Below, one piece after another: positions 53,765 through 63,486 of a stretch of 64,000 nt of DNA. Source of the stretch: Sphingopyxis sp. LK2115 (lineage in GTDB: Bacteria > Pseudomonadota > Alphaproteobacteria > Sphingomonadales > Sphingomonadaceae); assembly GCF_014595975.1 (NCBI RefSeq), contig NZ_JABWGQ010000039.1, positions 105,749-169,748 on the forward strand. Direction: 5' to 3'. A program made the translations under genes and the position numbers. Positions within the stretch are counted from its first letter, which is position 1, and each line of letters starts with the position of its first letter. Below the pieces are notes generated by a model. That model ran no database searches. It was not told the DNA's origin and worked only from the letters and a program-made list of their open reading frames with translations.

Positions 53765-55002
53765 CCGACGCGATGACTGCTCCCGATGTGTCGGCGCTCG
53801 ACGCGGCCGATCCGCTCGCACATTTTCGCGCACGCTTCCAGCTGCGCGAAGGCTTGATCTATCTCGACGGCAATTCGCTCGGCGCGCTGCCCATGGCGAC
53901 GGGCGAGCGGCTGGCGGGGGTTGTCGGCGAAGAATGGGGCGAGGGACTTATCACCTCGTGGCTCGGCGCCGAATGGTCGACCGCGCCGCGGCGCATCGGC
54001 GACAAGATCGCCCGGCTGATCGGCGCCAACGCTGGCGAGATCGTCGCAACCGACTCCACTTCGGTCAATATCTTCAAGGCTTTGACTGCCGCACTTTCCT
54101 TGCGACGCGAACGCACGGTGATCCTGTCGGAAGCGACCAATTTTCCCACCGACGTCTATATGATGCAAGGTATCGAGGCCTTTTCGGGCGGGCGCGTCAA
54201 GGCGCGGACCGTCGCGCCCGACGACATTGTCGATGCGTTGGGCGACGATGTCGCGGTGCTGCTGCTCACACAGGTGCACTACAAGTCGGGCCGCGTGCGC
54301 GACATGGTGGCGATCACGCGCTCGGCGCACGACGCCGGTGCGCTCGTCGTCTGGGATCTCAGCCACAGCGCGGGCGCGATCCCGGTCGACCTCAATGGCG
54401 CGAATGCCGATTTTGCGGTTGGTTGCGGGTATAAGTTCCTGAACGGCGGTCCGGGCGCGCCCGCCTATCTCTTTGCCGCCGCGCGGCATCATGCCGCCAC
54501 GCCGATATTGTCGGGCTGGTTCGGCCACGCGCGGCCGTTCGATTTCGAGGAAGATTACGACCCCGCCGCGGGGATCGCGCGCTTTCAATGCGGCACGCCG
54601 CCGGTGCTCGGCCTCGCGGCGCTTGAAGTCGGCGTCGACCTGATGCTCGAAGCCGATATGGCAGAGGTGCGCCGCAAATCGCTCGCGCTCGGCGACCTGT
54701 TTATCGAGCTTATGCAGCCGCTCTGCGACACCTATGGCTTTGTGTTGGCGAGCCCGCGCGACCATGCGGAGCGCGGCAGCCAGGTCGCCTATGCCCACCC
54801 GCAGGGATACCAGATCGTCCAGGCGCTCAAGGAATATGATGTCATCGCCGATTTCCGCACCCCGGACATTATACGTTTCGGGTTGACCCCGCTTTACCTG
54901 CGCTATCGCGACATGGTTGAGACGGTGGAGCGGCTCGAAAGGGTGTGCGCGACGCGGGCGTGGGACAAGCCGCACTATTATCAGCGGGCGGCGGTGACAT
55001 GA
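53761..55002 (+). CDS. kynU: Kynureninase
   Basis: 413 residues. YLDGNSLGALP, NIFKALTAAL, the PLP Asp/His pair in WDLSHSAGAIPVDL and Lys225 in GCGYKFLNGGPGAPA are conserved, and FDFEEDYDPAAGIARFQCGTP follows. It cleaves kynurenine to anthranilate and alanine. With kynA and kynB it completes the Trp-to-anthranilate route. No anthranilate 1,2-dioxygenase or anthraniloyl-CoA genes follow in this window; instead the nitrilase gene overlaps its stop. Confidence 0.95.
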   Translation: MTDAMTAPDVSALDAADPLAHFRARFQLREGLIYLDGNSLGALPMATGERLAGVVGEEWGEGLITSWLGAEWSTAPRRIGDKIARLIGANAGEIVATDSTSVNIFKALTAALSLRRERTVILSEATNFPTDVYMMQGIEAFSGGRVKARTVAPDDIVDALGDDVAVLLLTQVHYKSGRVRDMVAITRSAHDAGALVVWDLSHSAGAIPVDLNGANADFAVGCGYKFLNGGPGAPAYLFAAARHHAATPILSGWFGHARPFDFEEDYDPAAGIARFQCGTPPVLGLAALEVGVDLMLEADMAEVRRKSLALGDLFIELMQPLCDTYGFVLASPRDHAERGSQVAYAHPQGYQIVQALKEYDVIADFRTPDIIRFGLTPLYLRYRDMVETVERLERVCATRAWDKPHYYQRAAVT

Positions 55003-56012
55003 GCGAGATTTCGGCGCCCGTCCTGCCCAGATCGCGCGTTGCGGCGGTGCAGGCCGCGCCCGTTTTCCTCGACACCGCGCGCACCGTCGACAAGGCGTGC
55101 GCGCTGATCGCCGAAGCGGCGGGCAATGGGGCAAAGCTCGTCGCCTTCCCCGAAGTGTTCGTTTCCGCCTATCCCTATTGGAACTGGCTGATGACGCCGA
55201 TCGAGGGCGCCGACTGGCACGAACGGCTTTATCGCGCGTCGGTGCGTGTCGACGGTCCCGAAGTCGCGGCGCTGTGCGACGCCGCGCGTGACCATGACTG
55301 TACGGTCGTCATCGGCATCAACGAGCGCGATCCGGTCAGCGTCGGCACGCTTTATAACAGCAACCTGATCATCGGCGCCGACGGCCGCCTGCTGGGGCGG
55401 CACCGCAAGCTGGTGCCGACCTGGGCCGAAAAGCTGACCTGGGCGGGCGGCGACGGCAGTTCGATCCGCGTCCATGACACGCCGGTCGGGCCGCTCGGCA
55501 CGCTGGCGTGCGGGGAGAATACCAACACGCTCGCACGCTTCGCGCTGCTGTCGCAAGGCGAGCTCGTCCACGTTGCCAATTATATCGCGCTGCCCGTCGC
55601 GCCCGCATCCTATAATATGGCCGAAGCGATCAGGATTCGCGCGACCGCGCATAGTTTCGAAGGCAAGCTGTTCACCATCGTCGCCTGTTCGGCGATAAGC
55701 GAGGAGATCGTCGCGGCGATGACCGCCGACCGCCCGCTGAACCGCGACCTGCTCTTGCGCCCGAACAGCGCCTGGTCGGGCGTCATCGACCCGCACGGTC
55801 ATCCGGTCGGCGATCCGCTGATCGACGAGGAAGGCATCGTCTATGCCGACATCGACCTTGGCGAGTGCATCAGGCCCAAGCTGATGCACGACATCATCGG
55901 CGGCTATAACCGTTTCGACATCTTCAACCTGACGGTCGACCGCACGCCGCGCGCGTCGGCCCTGTTCGTCGACGAGGTGCCGCCCGTCGATCCCGGTGAG
56001 GAGACGCCATGA
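54999..56012 (+). CDS. Nitrilase-family C-N hydrolase (nitrile/cyanide hydratase branch)
   Basis: 337 residues from the ATG at 54999, overlapping kynU by ATGA. The catalytic triad is Glu52 (AFPEVFVSAYP), Lys137 (GRHRKLVPTWAEK) and Cys171 (LACGENTNTLAR). CGEN and the length fit branch-1 nitrilases (nitrile to acid), unlike aguB of this window, which has CWDQWYPE. Possible substrates include indole- or phenylacetonitrile-like compounds, or an amide in the ring-cleavage route; no member of this operon makes a nitrile. It is coupled to the dioxygenase gene, so it probably acts in the same process. Confidence 0.88.
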   Translation: MSEISAPVLPRSRVAAVQAAPVFLDTARTVDKACALIAEAAGNGAKLVAFPEVFVSAYPYWNWLMTPIEGADWHERLYRASVRVDGPEVAALCDAARDHDCTVVIGINERDPVSVGTLYNSNLIIGADGRLLGRHRKLVPTWAEKLTWAGGDGSSIRVHDTPVGPLGTLACGENTNTLARFALLSQGELVHVANYIALPVAPASYNMAEAIRIRATAHSFEGKLFTIVACSAISEEIVAAMTADRPLNRDLLLRPNSAWSGVIDPHGHPVGDPLIDEEGIVYADIDLGECIRPKLMHDIIGGYNRFDIFNLTVDRTPRASALFVDEVPPVDPGEETP

Positions 56013-57145
56013 TGGCAGGCGATGGCACGATCATCGACCCGCGCGACGCCGTGCTCGGGCGCGCGCGGGTCACCGACACGCCCGAACTGGAGGCCTTTTA
56101 TCAGGATCTTGCGGCGCACAATGCCGGCGCCTTCTGGAAACGCGCCAATGCGATCGAGCCGTGGGAGCCCGAAACGCGCTATCGCCCGACGCTCTGGCGC
56201 TATGCCGACATGCGCGCCATGTGCATGCGCGCGCTCGACCTTGTAAAGCCCGAAGAGGCGGGGCGCCGTGTCGTCACCCTGCTCAACGACAGCGACGCGG
56301 GGCGCGAGAATGTCGCGGTCTGCGGCTGGCTGTTCAGCGGGATGCAGGCGATGCGGCCCGGCGAGATTACACCCGCGCACAAGCACACCGCGTCGGCGCA
56401 CCGCTTCATCATGGAGGGGAAGGGAGCCTATACCGTCGTGGACGGCCACCACATCACGCTGGGCGCCAATGATTATGTCCTGACGCCGGGCGGCTGCTGG
56501 CACGATCATGGGGTTGTGGCGGACGGGGATGTGTCGATCTGGCAGGACGGGCTCGACATTCCGCTGATGAACAGCCTCGAAACCAATTTCTACGCGGTCT
56601 ATGACCAGCCGACGCAGACCGCGGCCTTTCCGACAGACGACCTGCCGCGGACCTTTGGTGGCGCCGCGCTGCGGCCCGAAGGCATCGCGGCGTGGGAGAA
56701 GCCCTATTCGCCGGTGATGGTCTATCGCTGGGACGCGACGCGCGACGCACTATGGAACCTCGCCAAAGTGTCCGACGGATCGCCCTTCGACGGGCATATG
56801 CTGCGCTACTCGAATCCGCTTACGGGCGGCTGGGCGCTTCAGACGATGGGCGCGCATATGCAGATGCTGAAAGGCGGTTTTCGCGGGAAAGCGCACCGCC
56901 ACACGGGCAATGTCGTCTATAATGTCGCGGGCGGGCGCGGCTATTCGATCATCGGCGGCGCGCGCTTCGACTGGGAAACGCACGATATTTTCTGTGTGCC
57001 CGCTTGGGTTTGGCACGAGCATGTCAATCTCGACCCGGACGACGAAGCCTTTCTTTTCTCGTTCAACGATTTCCCGGTGATGGAAGCGCTCGGCGTCCGC
57101 ATCGAGGAAGCCTATTCCGACCATGGCGGCCACCAGCCCGCCTGA
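56009..57145 (+). CDS. Gentisate/salicylate 1,2-dioxygenase-like bicupin
   Basis: 378 residues; ATG at 56009 overlaps the nitrilase stop (56010-56012) by ATGA. N-terminal cupin: iron ligands His124, His126 (PAHKHTASAHRF) and His165 (GGCWHDHG); the His-x-His to His spacing equals that of the gentisate/salicylate 1,2-dioxygenase family (in the Pseudaminobacter enzyme 119, 121, 160 as I recall). Second cupin about 280-360 (GFRGKAHRHTGNVVYNV). These enzymes cleave the ring between carboxyl- and hydroxyl/amino-bearing carbons. Substrate unknown; gentisate is the default, with hydroxyanthranilate or salicylate derivatives as alternatives given the kynurenine genes. Confidence 0.85.
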   Translation: MMAGDGTIIDPRDAVLGRARVTDTPELEAFYQDLAAHNAGAFWKRANAIEPWEPETRYRPTLWRYADMRAMCMRALDLVKPEEAGRRVVTLLNDSDAGRENVAVCGWLFSGMQAMRPGEITPAHKHTASAHRFIMEGKGAYTVVDGHHITLGANDYVLTPGGCWHDHGVVADGDVSIWQDGLDIPLMNSLETNFYAVYDQPTQTAAFPTDDLPRTFGGAALRPEGIAAWEKPYSPVMVYRWDATRDALWNLAKVSDGSPFDGHMLRYSNPLTGGWALQTMGAHMQMLKGGFRGKAHRHTGNVVYNVAGGRGYSIIGGARFDWETHDIFCVPAWVWHEHVNLDPDDEAFLFSFNDFPVMEALGVRIEEAYSDHGGHQPA

Positions 57146-57161
57146 CCAGACAGGACAGATT

Positions 57162-58070
57162 ATGCGCTTTGTCACCTATCGCACGGTCGAAACCGAACCG
57201 CGGCTCGGCCTTCTTCACGACGGGCTGATAATCGACGTTGCCGCTTTCGGCGACGCGATCGGGCATGATCTGCCATCGACAATGCTTGATTTCATCGACC
57301 TGGGGCCGATTGGCGTGCGCTTCCTTCGCGAAGCGGTCGAAAGCGCGACGACCGCCGATCTGCTGGGCACGTCGCTTCCCAACGGAAATGCCACCCTGCT
57401 TGCGCCGATCCCCCGCCCGCGCAAGAATATCTTCGGTATCGGTCTTAACTATACCGAACATGTCGCTGAATCGGCACGTAGTCTCGACACGGCGAAGGAA
57501 TTGCCGCAACAACCGGTGATCTTCTCCAAACCCCCCACGGCCGTGATCGCGTGGAACGACCCGATCCGCCATAACGCCAAGGTGACGCAGCAGCTCGACT
57601 GGGAAACCGAGCTTGCCGTCATCATCGGCAGCACTGCGCGTGGCGTGGACGAAGCCGACGCGTTGAATCATGTGTTCGGCTATAGCGTCATCAACGACGT
57701 GTCGGCACGCGACTGTCGGCGCGCGGGGCAATGGATCGTGTCGAAGGGGCAGGACAGTTTCGCGCCGATGGGGCCGTGCATCGTCACCGCCGACGAAATC
57801 GGCGATCCGCACAACCTCAATATCCTGACGCATGTGAACGGGGTCGAGAAGCAGAACGGCAACACGCGCTTCATGCTGTTCAACGTGCCGCAGCTGATCG
57901 CCGACATATCCGGCGTGATGACGCTCGAACCCGGCGACATCATCGCGACGGGCACCCCCGCGGGGGTCGGGGCCGGGCGCGATCCGCAGGAGTTTCTGTG
58001 GCCCGGCGACGTCGTTGAATCTACGGTCGAAGGCATCGGCACGCTTCGCAACCCGATCGTCGCGGTCTGA
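57162..58070 (+). CDS. FAA-family hydrolase (maleylpyruvate/fumarylpyruvate hydrolase candidate)
   Basis: 302 residues from the ATG at 57162, with AGGA at normal spacing; the ATG at 57123 inside the previous gene adds 13 unrelated residues. Metal ligands Glu148-x-Glu150 (LDWETELAVIIG) and Asp179 (VINDVSARD), and the GDIIATGTPAGVG loop, define the fumarylacetoacetate hydrolase fold. Next to a gentisate-type dioxygenase and a maleate isomerase, the best reading is direct hydrolysis of maleylpyruvate (or an analogue) to maleate and pyruvate. It follows the bicupin gene by 16 bases. Confidence 0.87.
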   Translation: MRFVTYRTVETEPRLGLLHDGLIIDVAAFGDAIGHDLPSTMLDFIDLGPIGVRFLREAVESATTADLLGTSLPNGNATLLAPIPRPRKNIFGIGLNYTEHVAESARSLDTAKELPQQPVIFSKPPTAVIAWNDPIRHNAKVTQQLDWETELAVIIGSTARGVDEADALNHVFGYSVINDVSARDCRRAGQWIVSKGQDSFAPMGPCIVTADEIGDPHNLNILTHVNGVEKQNGNTRFMLFNVPQLIADISGVMTLEPGDIIATGTPAGVGAGRDPQEFLWPGDVVESTVEGIGTLRNPIVAV

Positions 58071-58077
58071 GCGCGCC

Positions 58078-58830
58078 ATGACGAGACCCATCCGCATCGG
58101 GCAGATCGTGCCCAGTTCGAACATCACGATGGAAACGGAAATCCCGGCGTTGCTGCGCGCGCGCGAGGGCGTCGCGCCCGAACGCTTCACCTTCCACTCG
58201 TCGCGAATGCGGATGAAAAAGGTGACCAGGGAAGAATTGGCGGCGATGGACGCCGATTCCGATCGCTGTGCGCTCGAACTTTCCGACGCCGCGGTCGATG
58301 TGCTCGGCTATGCTTGTCTCGTTGCGATCATGAGCATGGGCGCGGGCTATCATCGCGTGTCGGAAGCGCGGCTGCACCAACGCACGGTCGACAACGGCCA
58401 TGCCGCCCCGGTCGTGACCAGCGCGGGTGCGCTCATCGAGGGGCTGAACGCGCTGGGAGCCCGGCGCATCGCGCTCGTTGCGCCCTATATGAAACCGCTC
58501 ACCGAAATGGTCGTCGGCTATATCGAGGGCGAAGGGATCGCGGTCGCCGACTGGCTGGCGCTCGAAATCCCCGACAATCTGGAGGTCGCAGCCCAGGACC
58601 CGGCCAGGCTGCTCGACCATTATACGCGTCTGGATCTGTCGGGCGTCGACGCGCTCGTCCTGTCGGCGTGCGTGCAGATGCCGTCGCTTCCCGCGGTGCA
58701 GCAGATCGAGGACAGGGTTGGCCTGCCCGTTGTTTCAGCGGCGATTTGCACTGCATATCAAATGCTCGTTCGGCTTGGCTTGCGCACGGAAGTGCCCGGC
58801 GCCGGCGTCCTGCTGTCGGGGCGATACTGA
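58078..58830 (+). CDS. maiA: Maleate cis-trans isomerase
   Basis: 250 residues from the ATG at 58078, seven bases after the hydrolase gene. In the Asp/Glu racemase superfamily, Cys80 (GYACLVAIMSMG) and Cys198 (LSACVQMPS) are 118 residues apart as in characterised maleate isomerases, and Asn15 (PSSN), Tyr137 (APYMKP) and Asn167 match the other active-site positions known for that enzyme with a constant offset. It turns maleate into fumarate without cofactor. An arylmalonate decarboxylase would have only one of the cysteines. It ends the operon. Confidence 0.9.
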   Translation: MTRPIRIGQIVPSSNITMETEIPALLRAREGVAPERFTFHSSRMRMKKVTREELAAMDADSDRCALELSDAAVDVLGYACLVAIMSMGAGYHRVSEARLHQRTVDNGHAAPVVTSAGALIEGLNALGARRIALVAPYMKPLTEMVVGYIEGEGIAVADWLALEIPDNLEVAAQDPARLLDHYTRLDLSGVDALVLSACVQMPSLPAVQQIEDRVGLPVVSAAICTAYQMLVRLGLRTEVPGAGVLLSGRY

Positions 58831-59102
58831 TCGCACGGCAACGATTGTCGAATGACAAAAAAAGCCGAATAATCCGCTTAATGGGCGATGCGCCGGGCCG
58901 TAAAACATAAAATACGAAGGATTGCCACCGGTGACCCGGCCGACAGTCGTGCGGAGCGCGAAAGAAGCTATGTTAACTATAACCAGCAACATCATTCAAT
59001 TTTAACGAAAATTGGGATAATGAGAACGAGCGTCCGCGATTACTTTACAGCATCCACAGTGCGTTACGCGCGGTTCGGTGCTGATCCGGCAGGGTGGAAG
59101 AC
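58831..59102 (+). promoter_or_regulatory. AT-rich gap with palindrome upstream of the PilZ gene
   Basis: These 272 bases are far richer in A and T than the rest of the window, especially 58950-59060. They contain the perfect palindrome CAATTTT-AACG-AAAATTG at 58997-59014, about 90 bases before the PilZ start, and GTTA-ACTA-TAAC just upstream (about 58975-58986). No gene is evident. A promoter or protein-binding site for the PilZ gene is likely. Confidence 0.45.
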
Positions 59103-59726
59103 ATGAACCCACGTCGCTTTACGGATCCGGCAGGGGGGCCGGAGCATGGCGCAGCGGGCGATCGCCGGGCAGGCGACCGCTATCGCACCGTCTGGCGCAT
59201 CGCCAAGGTGATGCGCAACGGTGACGCGGGTTTGTGGCGCGTACGCAATATGTCGAACCGTGGCATGATGCTTGCCGCCGACGTGCCGATCGCGGTCGGT
59301 GAAACGCTGGATATCGCCTTGTCGGACACGGTGATGTTGCGCGGAAAGGTCGTCTGGGCCAATGACGGCCGGTGCGGCGTGGCATTCGATACTGAAGTCG
59401 ATGTTGCCGACCTGCTCAAGCAACTGGCAGCGGAGCAGCGCGCATTGGGCTATCGCCAGCCGCGCCTGCCGGTTCACAGCGAGGCGCAGATTGTCGCCAA
59501 GGATGGCAGCGTCAGCCGCATCGAACTGGTCGACCTGTCGCAGCATGGTGCCGGCTTCGTCCACGACGGGCATTTCGACGCGGGCCGCGAACTGGACCTG
59601 ATCCTTGCCAACGGGGTCCGCCGCCGTGCGATCGTGCGCTGGTCGCGCGAGGGGCGCGGCGGGCTGTGGCTGACGCAGCCGCTCGACCGCGCCGACCTGG
59701 AAAGCATCCGCCGCTTCGAGGCTTAG
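59103..59726 (+). CDS. Tandem PilZ-domain protein
   Basis: 207 residues from the ATG at 59103 (AGGGTGG five bases upstream; GTG 59094 alternative). The first PilZ domain, about 20-105, has both c-di-GMP elements: an Arg-x-x-x-Arg in DRRAGDRYR and Asn-x-Ser-x-x-Gly in NMSNRGMML. The second, about 115-205, retains Asp-x-Ser-x-x-Gly (VDLSQHGAGF) but lacks a clear Arg motif, so it is probably non-binding. It is a cytoplasmic c-di-GMP effector candidate without an output domain; a diguanylate cyclase is encoded at 49430-50566. It converges on aguB with a ten-base gap. Confidence 0.88.
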   Translation: MNPRRFTDPAGGPEHGAAGDRRAGDRYRTVWRIAKVMRNGDAGLWRVRNMSNRGMMLAADVPIAVGETLDIALSDTVMLRGKVVWANDGRCGVAFDTEVDVADLLKQLAAEQRALGYRQPRLPVHSEAQIVAKDGSVSRIELVDLSQHGAGFVHDGHFDAGRELDLILANGVRRRAIVRWSREGRGGLWLTQPLDRADLESIRRFEA

Positions 59727-59736
59727 GATCAGGGCC

Positions 59737-60588
59737 CTAGATGTCTTGGGCGAGCCGCGCGTAAAGCTGGGGCCGCCGGTCGCGGAAAAAACCCATGCCG
59801 GCGCGGTGCCTGGCCGCGCGGTCGAGGTCGATCGTTTCGACAAGCACGCCGGTTTCGTCGGTGCCGAACGCCTGCGTCAGGTCGCCCCATTCGTCGGTGA
59901 TGAAGCTGTGGCCATAGAAATTGGCGTCGCCTTCGGTCCCGATGCGATTTGCGGCGATCACCGGCATACAGTTCGACACGGCATGGCCCTGCATCGCGCG
60001 GCGCCACATGCGGCTGGTGTCGAGGTCGGCGTCATAGGGCTCGCTGCCGATCGCGGTCGGGTAAAAGAGCAGCTCGGCGCCCATCAGCGCCATCGCGCGC
60101 GCGCATTCGGGATACCATTGGTCCCAGCAGACGCCGACGCCGACACGGGTGCCGAAAACCTCCCAGACCTTGAAACCGCTGTTGCCGGGGCGAAAATAAT
60201 ATTTTTCTTCATAACCCGGCCCGTCGGGGATGTGGCTCTTGCGATAGGTGCCCATGACGGCGCCATCGGGACCGATCATCGCGAGCGTGTTGTAATAGTG
60301 CGGGCCGTCCTTCTCGAAGAAACTCGTCGGGATCGCGACTTTCAGTTTCGCGGCGAGCGCCTGCATCGCGGTGACGCTGGGGTGCTCCGCGGTTGGACGC
60401 GCATTGGCGAACAGCGCTTCCTCCTCGACCTGGCAGAAATAGGGGCCCTCGAAGAGTTCGGGGGGCAGGATGATCTGCGCGCCCTTCGCTGCCGCTTGCT
60501 CGACGAGCGCGGAAACGGCCTCGACATTGGGCTGAAAGGGGCCGGGCAGGGGAAGCTGCAATGCGGCGACGGTGATGGTGCGGGTCAT
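59737..60588 (-). CDS. aguB: N-carbamoylputrescine amidase
   Basis: 283 residues from the ATG at 60588. Nitrilase fold with Glu in ILPPELFEGPYFC, Lys in GTYRKSHIPDGPGYEEKYYF and Cys in VGVCWDQWYPE; the last two segments are specific for plant/bacterial N-carbamoylputrescine amidase. It hydrolyses N-carbamoylputrescine to putrescine, ammonia and CO2. It follows aguA on the same strand by 90 bases. Confidence 0.94.
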   Translation of the reverse strand: MTRTITVAALQLPLPGPFQPNVEAVSALVEQAAAKGAQIILPPELFEGPYFCQVEEEALFANARPTAEHPSVTAMQALAAKLKVAIPTSFFEKDGPHYYNTLAMIGPDGAVMGTYRKSHIPDGPGYEEKYYFRPGNSGFKVWEVFGTRVGVGVCWDQWYPECARAMALMGAELLFYPTAIGSEPYDADLDTSRMWRRAMQGHAVSNCMPVIAANRIGTEGDANFYGHSFITDEWGDLTQAFGTDETGVLVETIDLDRAARHRAGMGFFRDRRPQLYARLAQDI

Positions 60589-60678
60589 GGTGCGGATATA
60601 GGGAAGGCTGCGCATCTTGCCACCGCAAAAGCGGAATCCCCTTTCGTCACCGCGGCCAGGGCCGCTGGCGGCAGCGGG

Positions 60679-61662
<984 letters not shown>

Positions 61663-61748
61663 GCGACTTCTCGTTTCCATGCGGTCCCAAACTCCGTTCG
61701 CCCCGATCGTGCCGAAGGGCCGTCCCATCTTTTGACGCCGCAAGACAG

Positions 61749-61783
61749 GAACGGGGCTTCGACAAGCTCGGCACAAACGGGAA
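61749..61783. repeat. Dispersed intergenic repeat, related copy 4
   Basis: GAACGGGGCTTCGACAAGC followed by TCGGCACAAACGGG, whose complement CCCGTTTGTGCCGAGC is a variant of the arm-and-core unit seen at 4241, 13733 and 29620. It lies in the 132-base gap between the M28 peptidase gene and aguA on the minus strand. Confidence 0.5.
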
Positions 61784-61794
61784 GGAAAGGCCTC

Positions 61795-63486
61795 TTACTT
61801 CGCCGCGGCGCGCGACTTGTCGCGGGCGGCGCGGAACTCGTCGCCCTCGACCCAGTTCGGCCACGCATCGGTCATCGCGAGCATCCGCCCAGCGGCGTAA
61901 TAGAGGCGCAGGTCCGACATCATGCCGTCCCAGTTGGTGATCGCCTCATATTCGTCGCCGGGGGCGTGATAGCGGTTCTGCTCATAATCCTGGGCGGCTT
62001 TCTGGCCCGCTTCGACACCGCCTTCGACCAGATCGTCGCCGCTGCCGAAATTGAACATCGGCACGCCGAGCTTGGCAAAGCTGAAGTGATCCGAACGGTA
62101 ATAGAAGCCCTTTTCGGGGGTCGGCTCGGCCTTGACCGTGCGCCCTTCCATCCTGGCGAGTTTTTCGACATAGGCGTCGAGCTCGGACTTGCCGCCGCCG
62201 ACAACGACGATGTCCTTCGCCGGGCCGACCGAGTTCAGCGCGTCCATATTCACGCCTCCGACCGTCTGCGCCAGCGGGAAGACGGGGTTTTCGGCGTAAT
62301 ATTTCGATCCGAGCAGTCCCGATTCCTCGGCGGTCACGGCCAGGAAGACGATGCTGCGATCGGGTGCGCCGGCCTGTTTGAACGCCTGCGCCAGCGTCAC
62401 CAGACCCGCGATTCCGCTCGCATTGTCGACCGCGCCGTTGCAGATGTCGTCGCCATCGACCGGCGTGCATCGGCCGAGATGATCCCAGTGACCCGTGTAA
62501 AGCACATATTCGTCGGGCCGCTTGGCGCCCGGCAGCACGCCGATGACGTTGCGCGACATCTTCTTCGCAATCTCGTTGTCGAACGCGAAGCTCGCCTTCA
62601 CCCCCGCCAGTGGCACGGGCTTGAAGCCCTTTCGCTTCGCTGCTTCGCGCAGCGTGTCGAAATCCTGTCCGGCGCTTGCGAAAAGCTCCCTGGCCTTGGC
62701 AAGCTGGATCCAGCCGTTGGCGACGGTCTGGCTCGCCCCGCCATCCTTGCTGTCGGCCAGATATTGCGTGCCGGTGTTGCTCGATTCGACGACATTCCAG
62801 CCATAGCCGGCCGGCTCGGTATCGTGGACGACGAGCACCGCCGCGGCGCCCTGCCGCGCGGCTTCCTCATATTTATACGACCAGCGGCCATAATAGGTCA
62901 TCGCGCGGCCGTTGAACGTGCCTTCGGTTTCCCTGGTTTCCCAGTCGGGATCGTTGACAAGGACGACCACCGTCTTGCCCTTGACGTCAAGCCCGGCGTA
63001 ATCGTTCCAGCCCTTTTCGGGGGCATTGATGCCATAGCCCACGAACACGACGTCGCTGTCCTTCACCTCGGTTCGCGGCTGGACGCGATAGCTGAATGCG
63101 ACATAGTCGCTGGCATATCGTGCGGTGACCGGCGTCTTGCCGCCGGTGAAGGTCAGCGGGGTGGCGTTCTTCGCGGTGATCTCGACCAGCGGCACATCCT
63201 GCGTCCAGCTGCCGTTGTTGCCGGGCTGCAGGCCTGCTTCCTTGTACTTCTCGATGATATAGGCGACGGTCTTTTCCTCGCCCGCTGTGCCGGGCGCGCG
63301 CCCTTCATAAGCGTCGGACGACAGTTCTTTCGTCACCGCCTGCAAGGTGGCAAGCGACAAATCAGGAATCTCGACATCTGGGATCGAAGCAGCCGTGATT
63401 TTCTGCGCTTCGGCATTGCCGTTGCACGCAGCGAGCAGCGCCAGTGCGGCAAGCCCGGCGACCTTGAGCGGGGGAGGGATAGGCAT
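61795..63486 (-). CDS. M28-family metallopeptidase, lipoprotein
   Basis: 563 residues; GAGGAG precedes the ATG at 63486. The lipobox LLAAC gives lipidated Cys21. A PA-type insert lies at about 150-290 and the M28 zinc domain follows: TGHWDHLG, GAVDNASGIAGLVTLA, AVTAEESGLLGSKYYAENP, YYRSDHFSFAKLGVPMF. Two zinc ions are expected. It is an aminopeptidase- or carboxypeptidase-like exo-peptidase anchored in the cell envelope, probably for peptide nutrition. A broken insertion sequence lies directly upstream and may have replaced its natural promoter. Confidence 0.9.
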   Translation of the reverse strand: MPIPPPLKVAGLAALALLAACNGNAEAQKITAASIPDVEIPDLSLATLQAVTKELSSDAYEGRAPGTAGEEKTVAYIIEKYKEAGLQPGNNGSWTQDVPLVEITAKNATPLTFTGGKTPVTARYASDYVAFSYRVQPRTEVKDSDVVFVGYGINAPEKGWNDYAGLDVKGKTVVVLVNDPDWETRETEGTFNGRAMTYYGRWSYKYEEAARQGAAAVLVVHDTEPAGYGWNVVESSNTGTQYLADSKDGGASQTVANGWIQLAKARELFASAGQDFDTLREAAKRKGFKPVPLAGVKASFAFDNEIAKKMSRNVIGVLPGAKRPDEYVLYTGHWDHLGRCTPVDGDDICNGAVDNASGIAGLVTLAQAFKQAGAPDRSIVFLAVTAEESGLLGSKYYAENPVFPLAQTVGGVNMDALNSVGPAKDIVVVGGGKSELDAYVEKLARMEGRTVKAEPTPEKGFYYRSDHFSFAKLGVPMFNFGSGDDLVEGGVEAGQKAAQDYEQNRYHAPGDEYEAITNWDGMMSDLRLYYAAGRMLAMTDAWPNWVEGDEFRAARDKSRAAAK

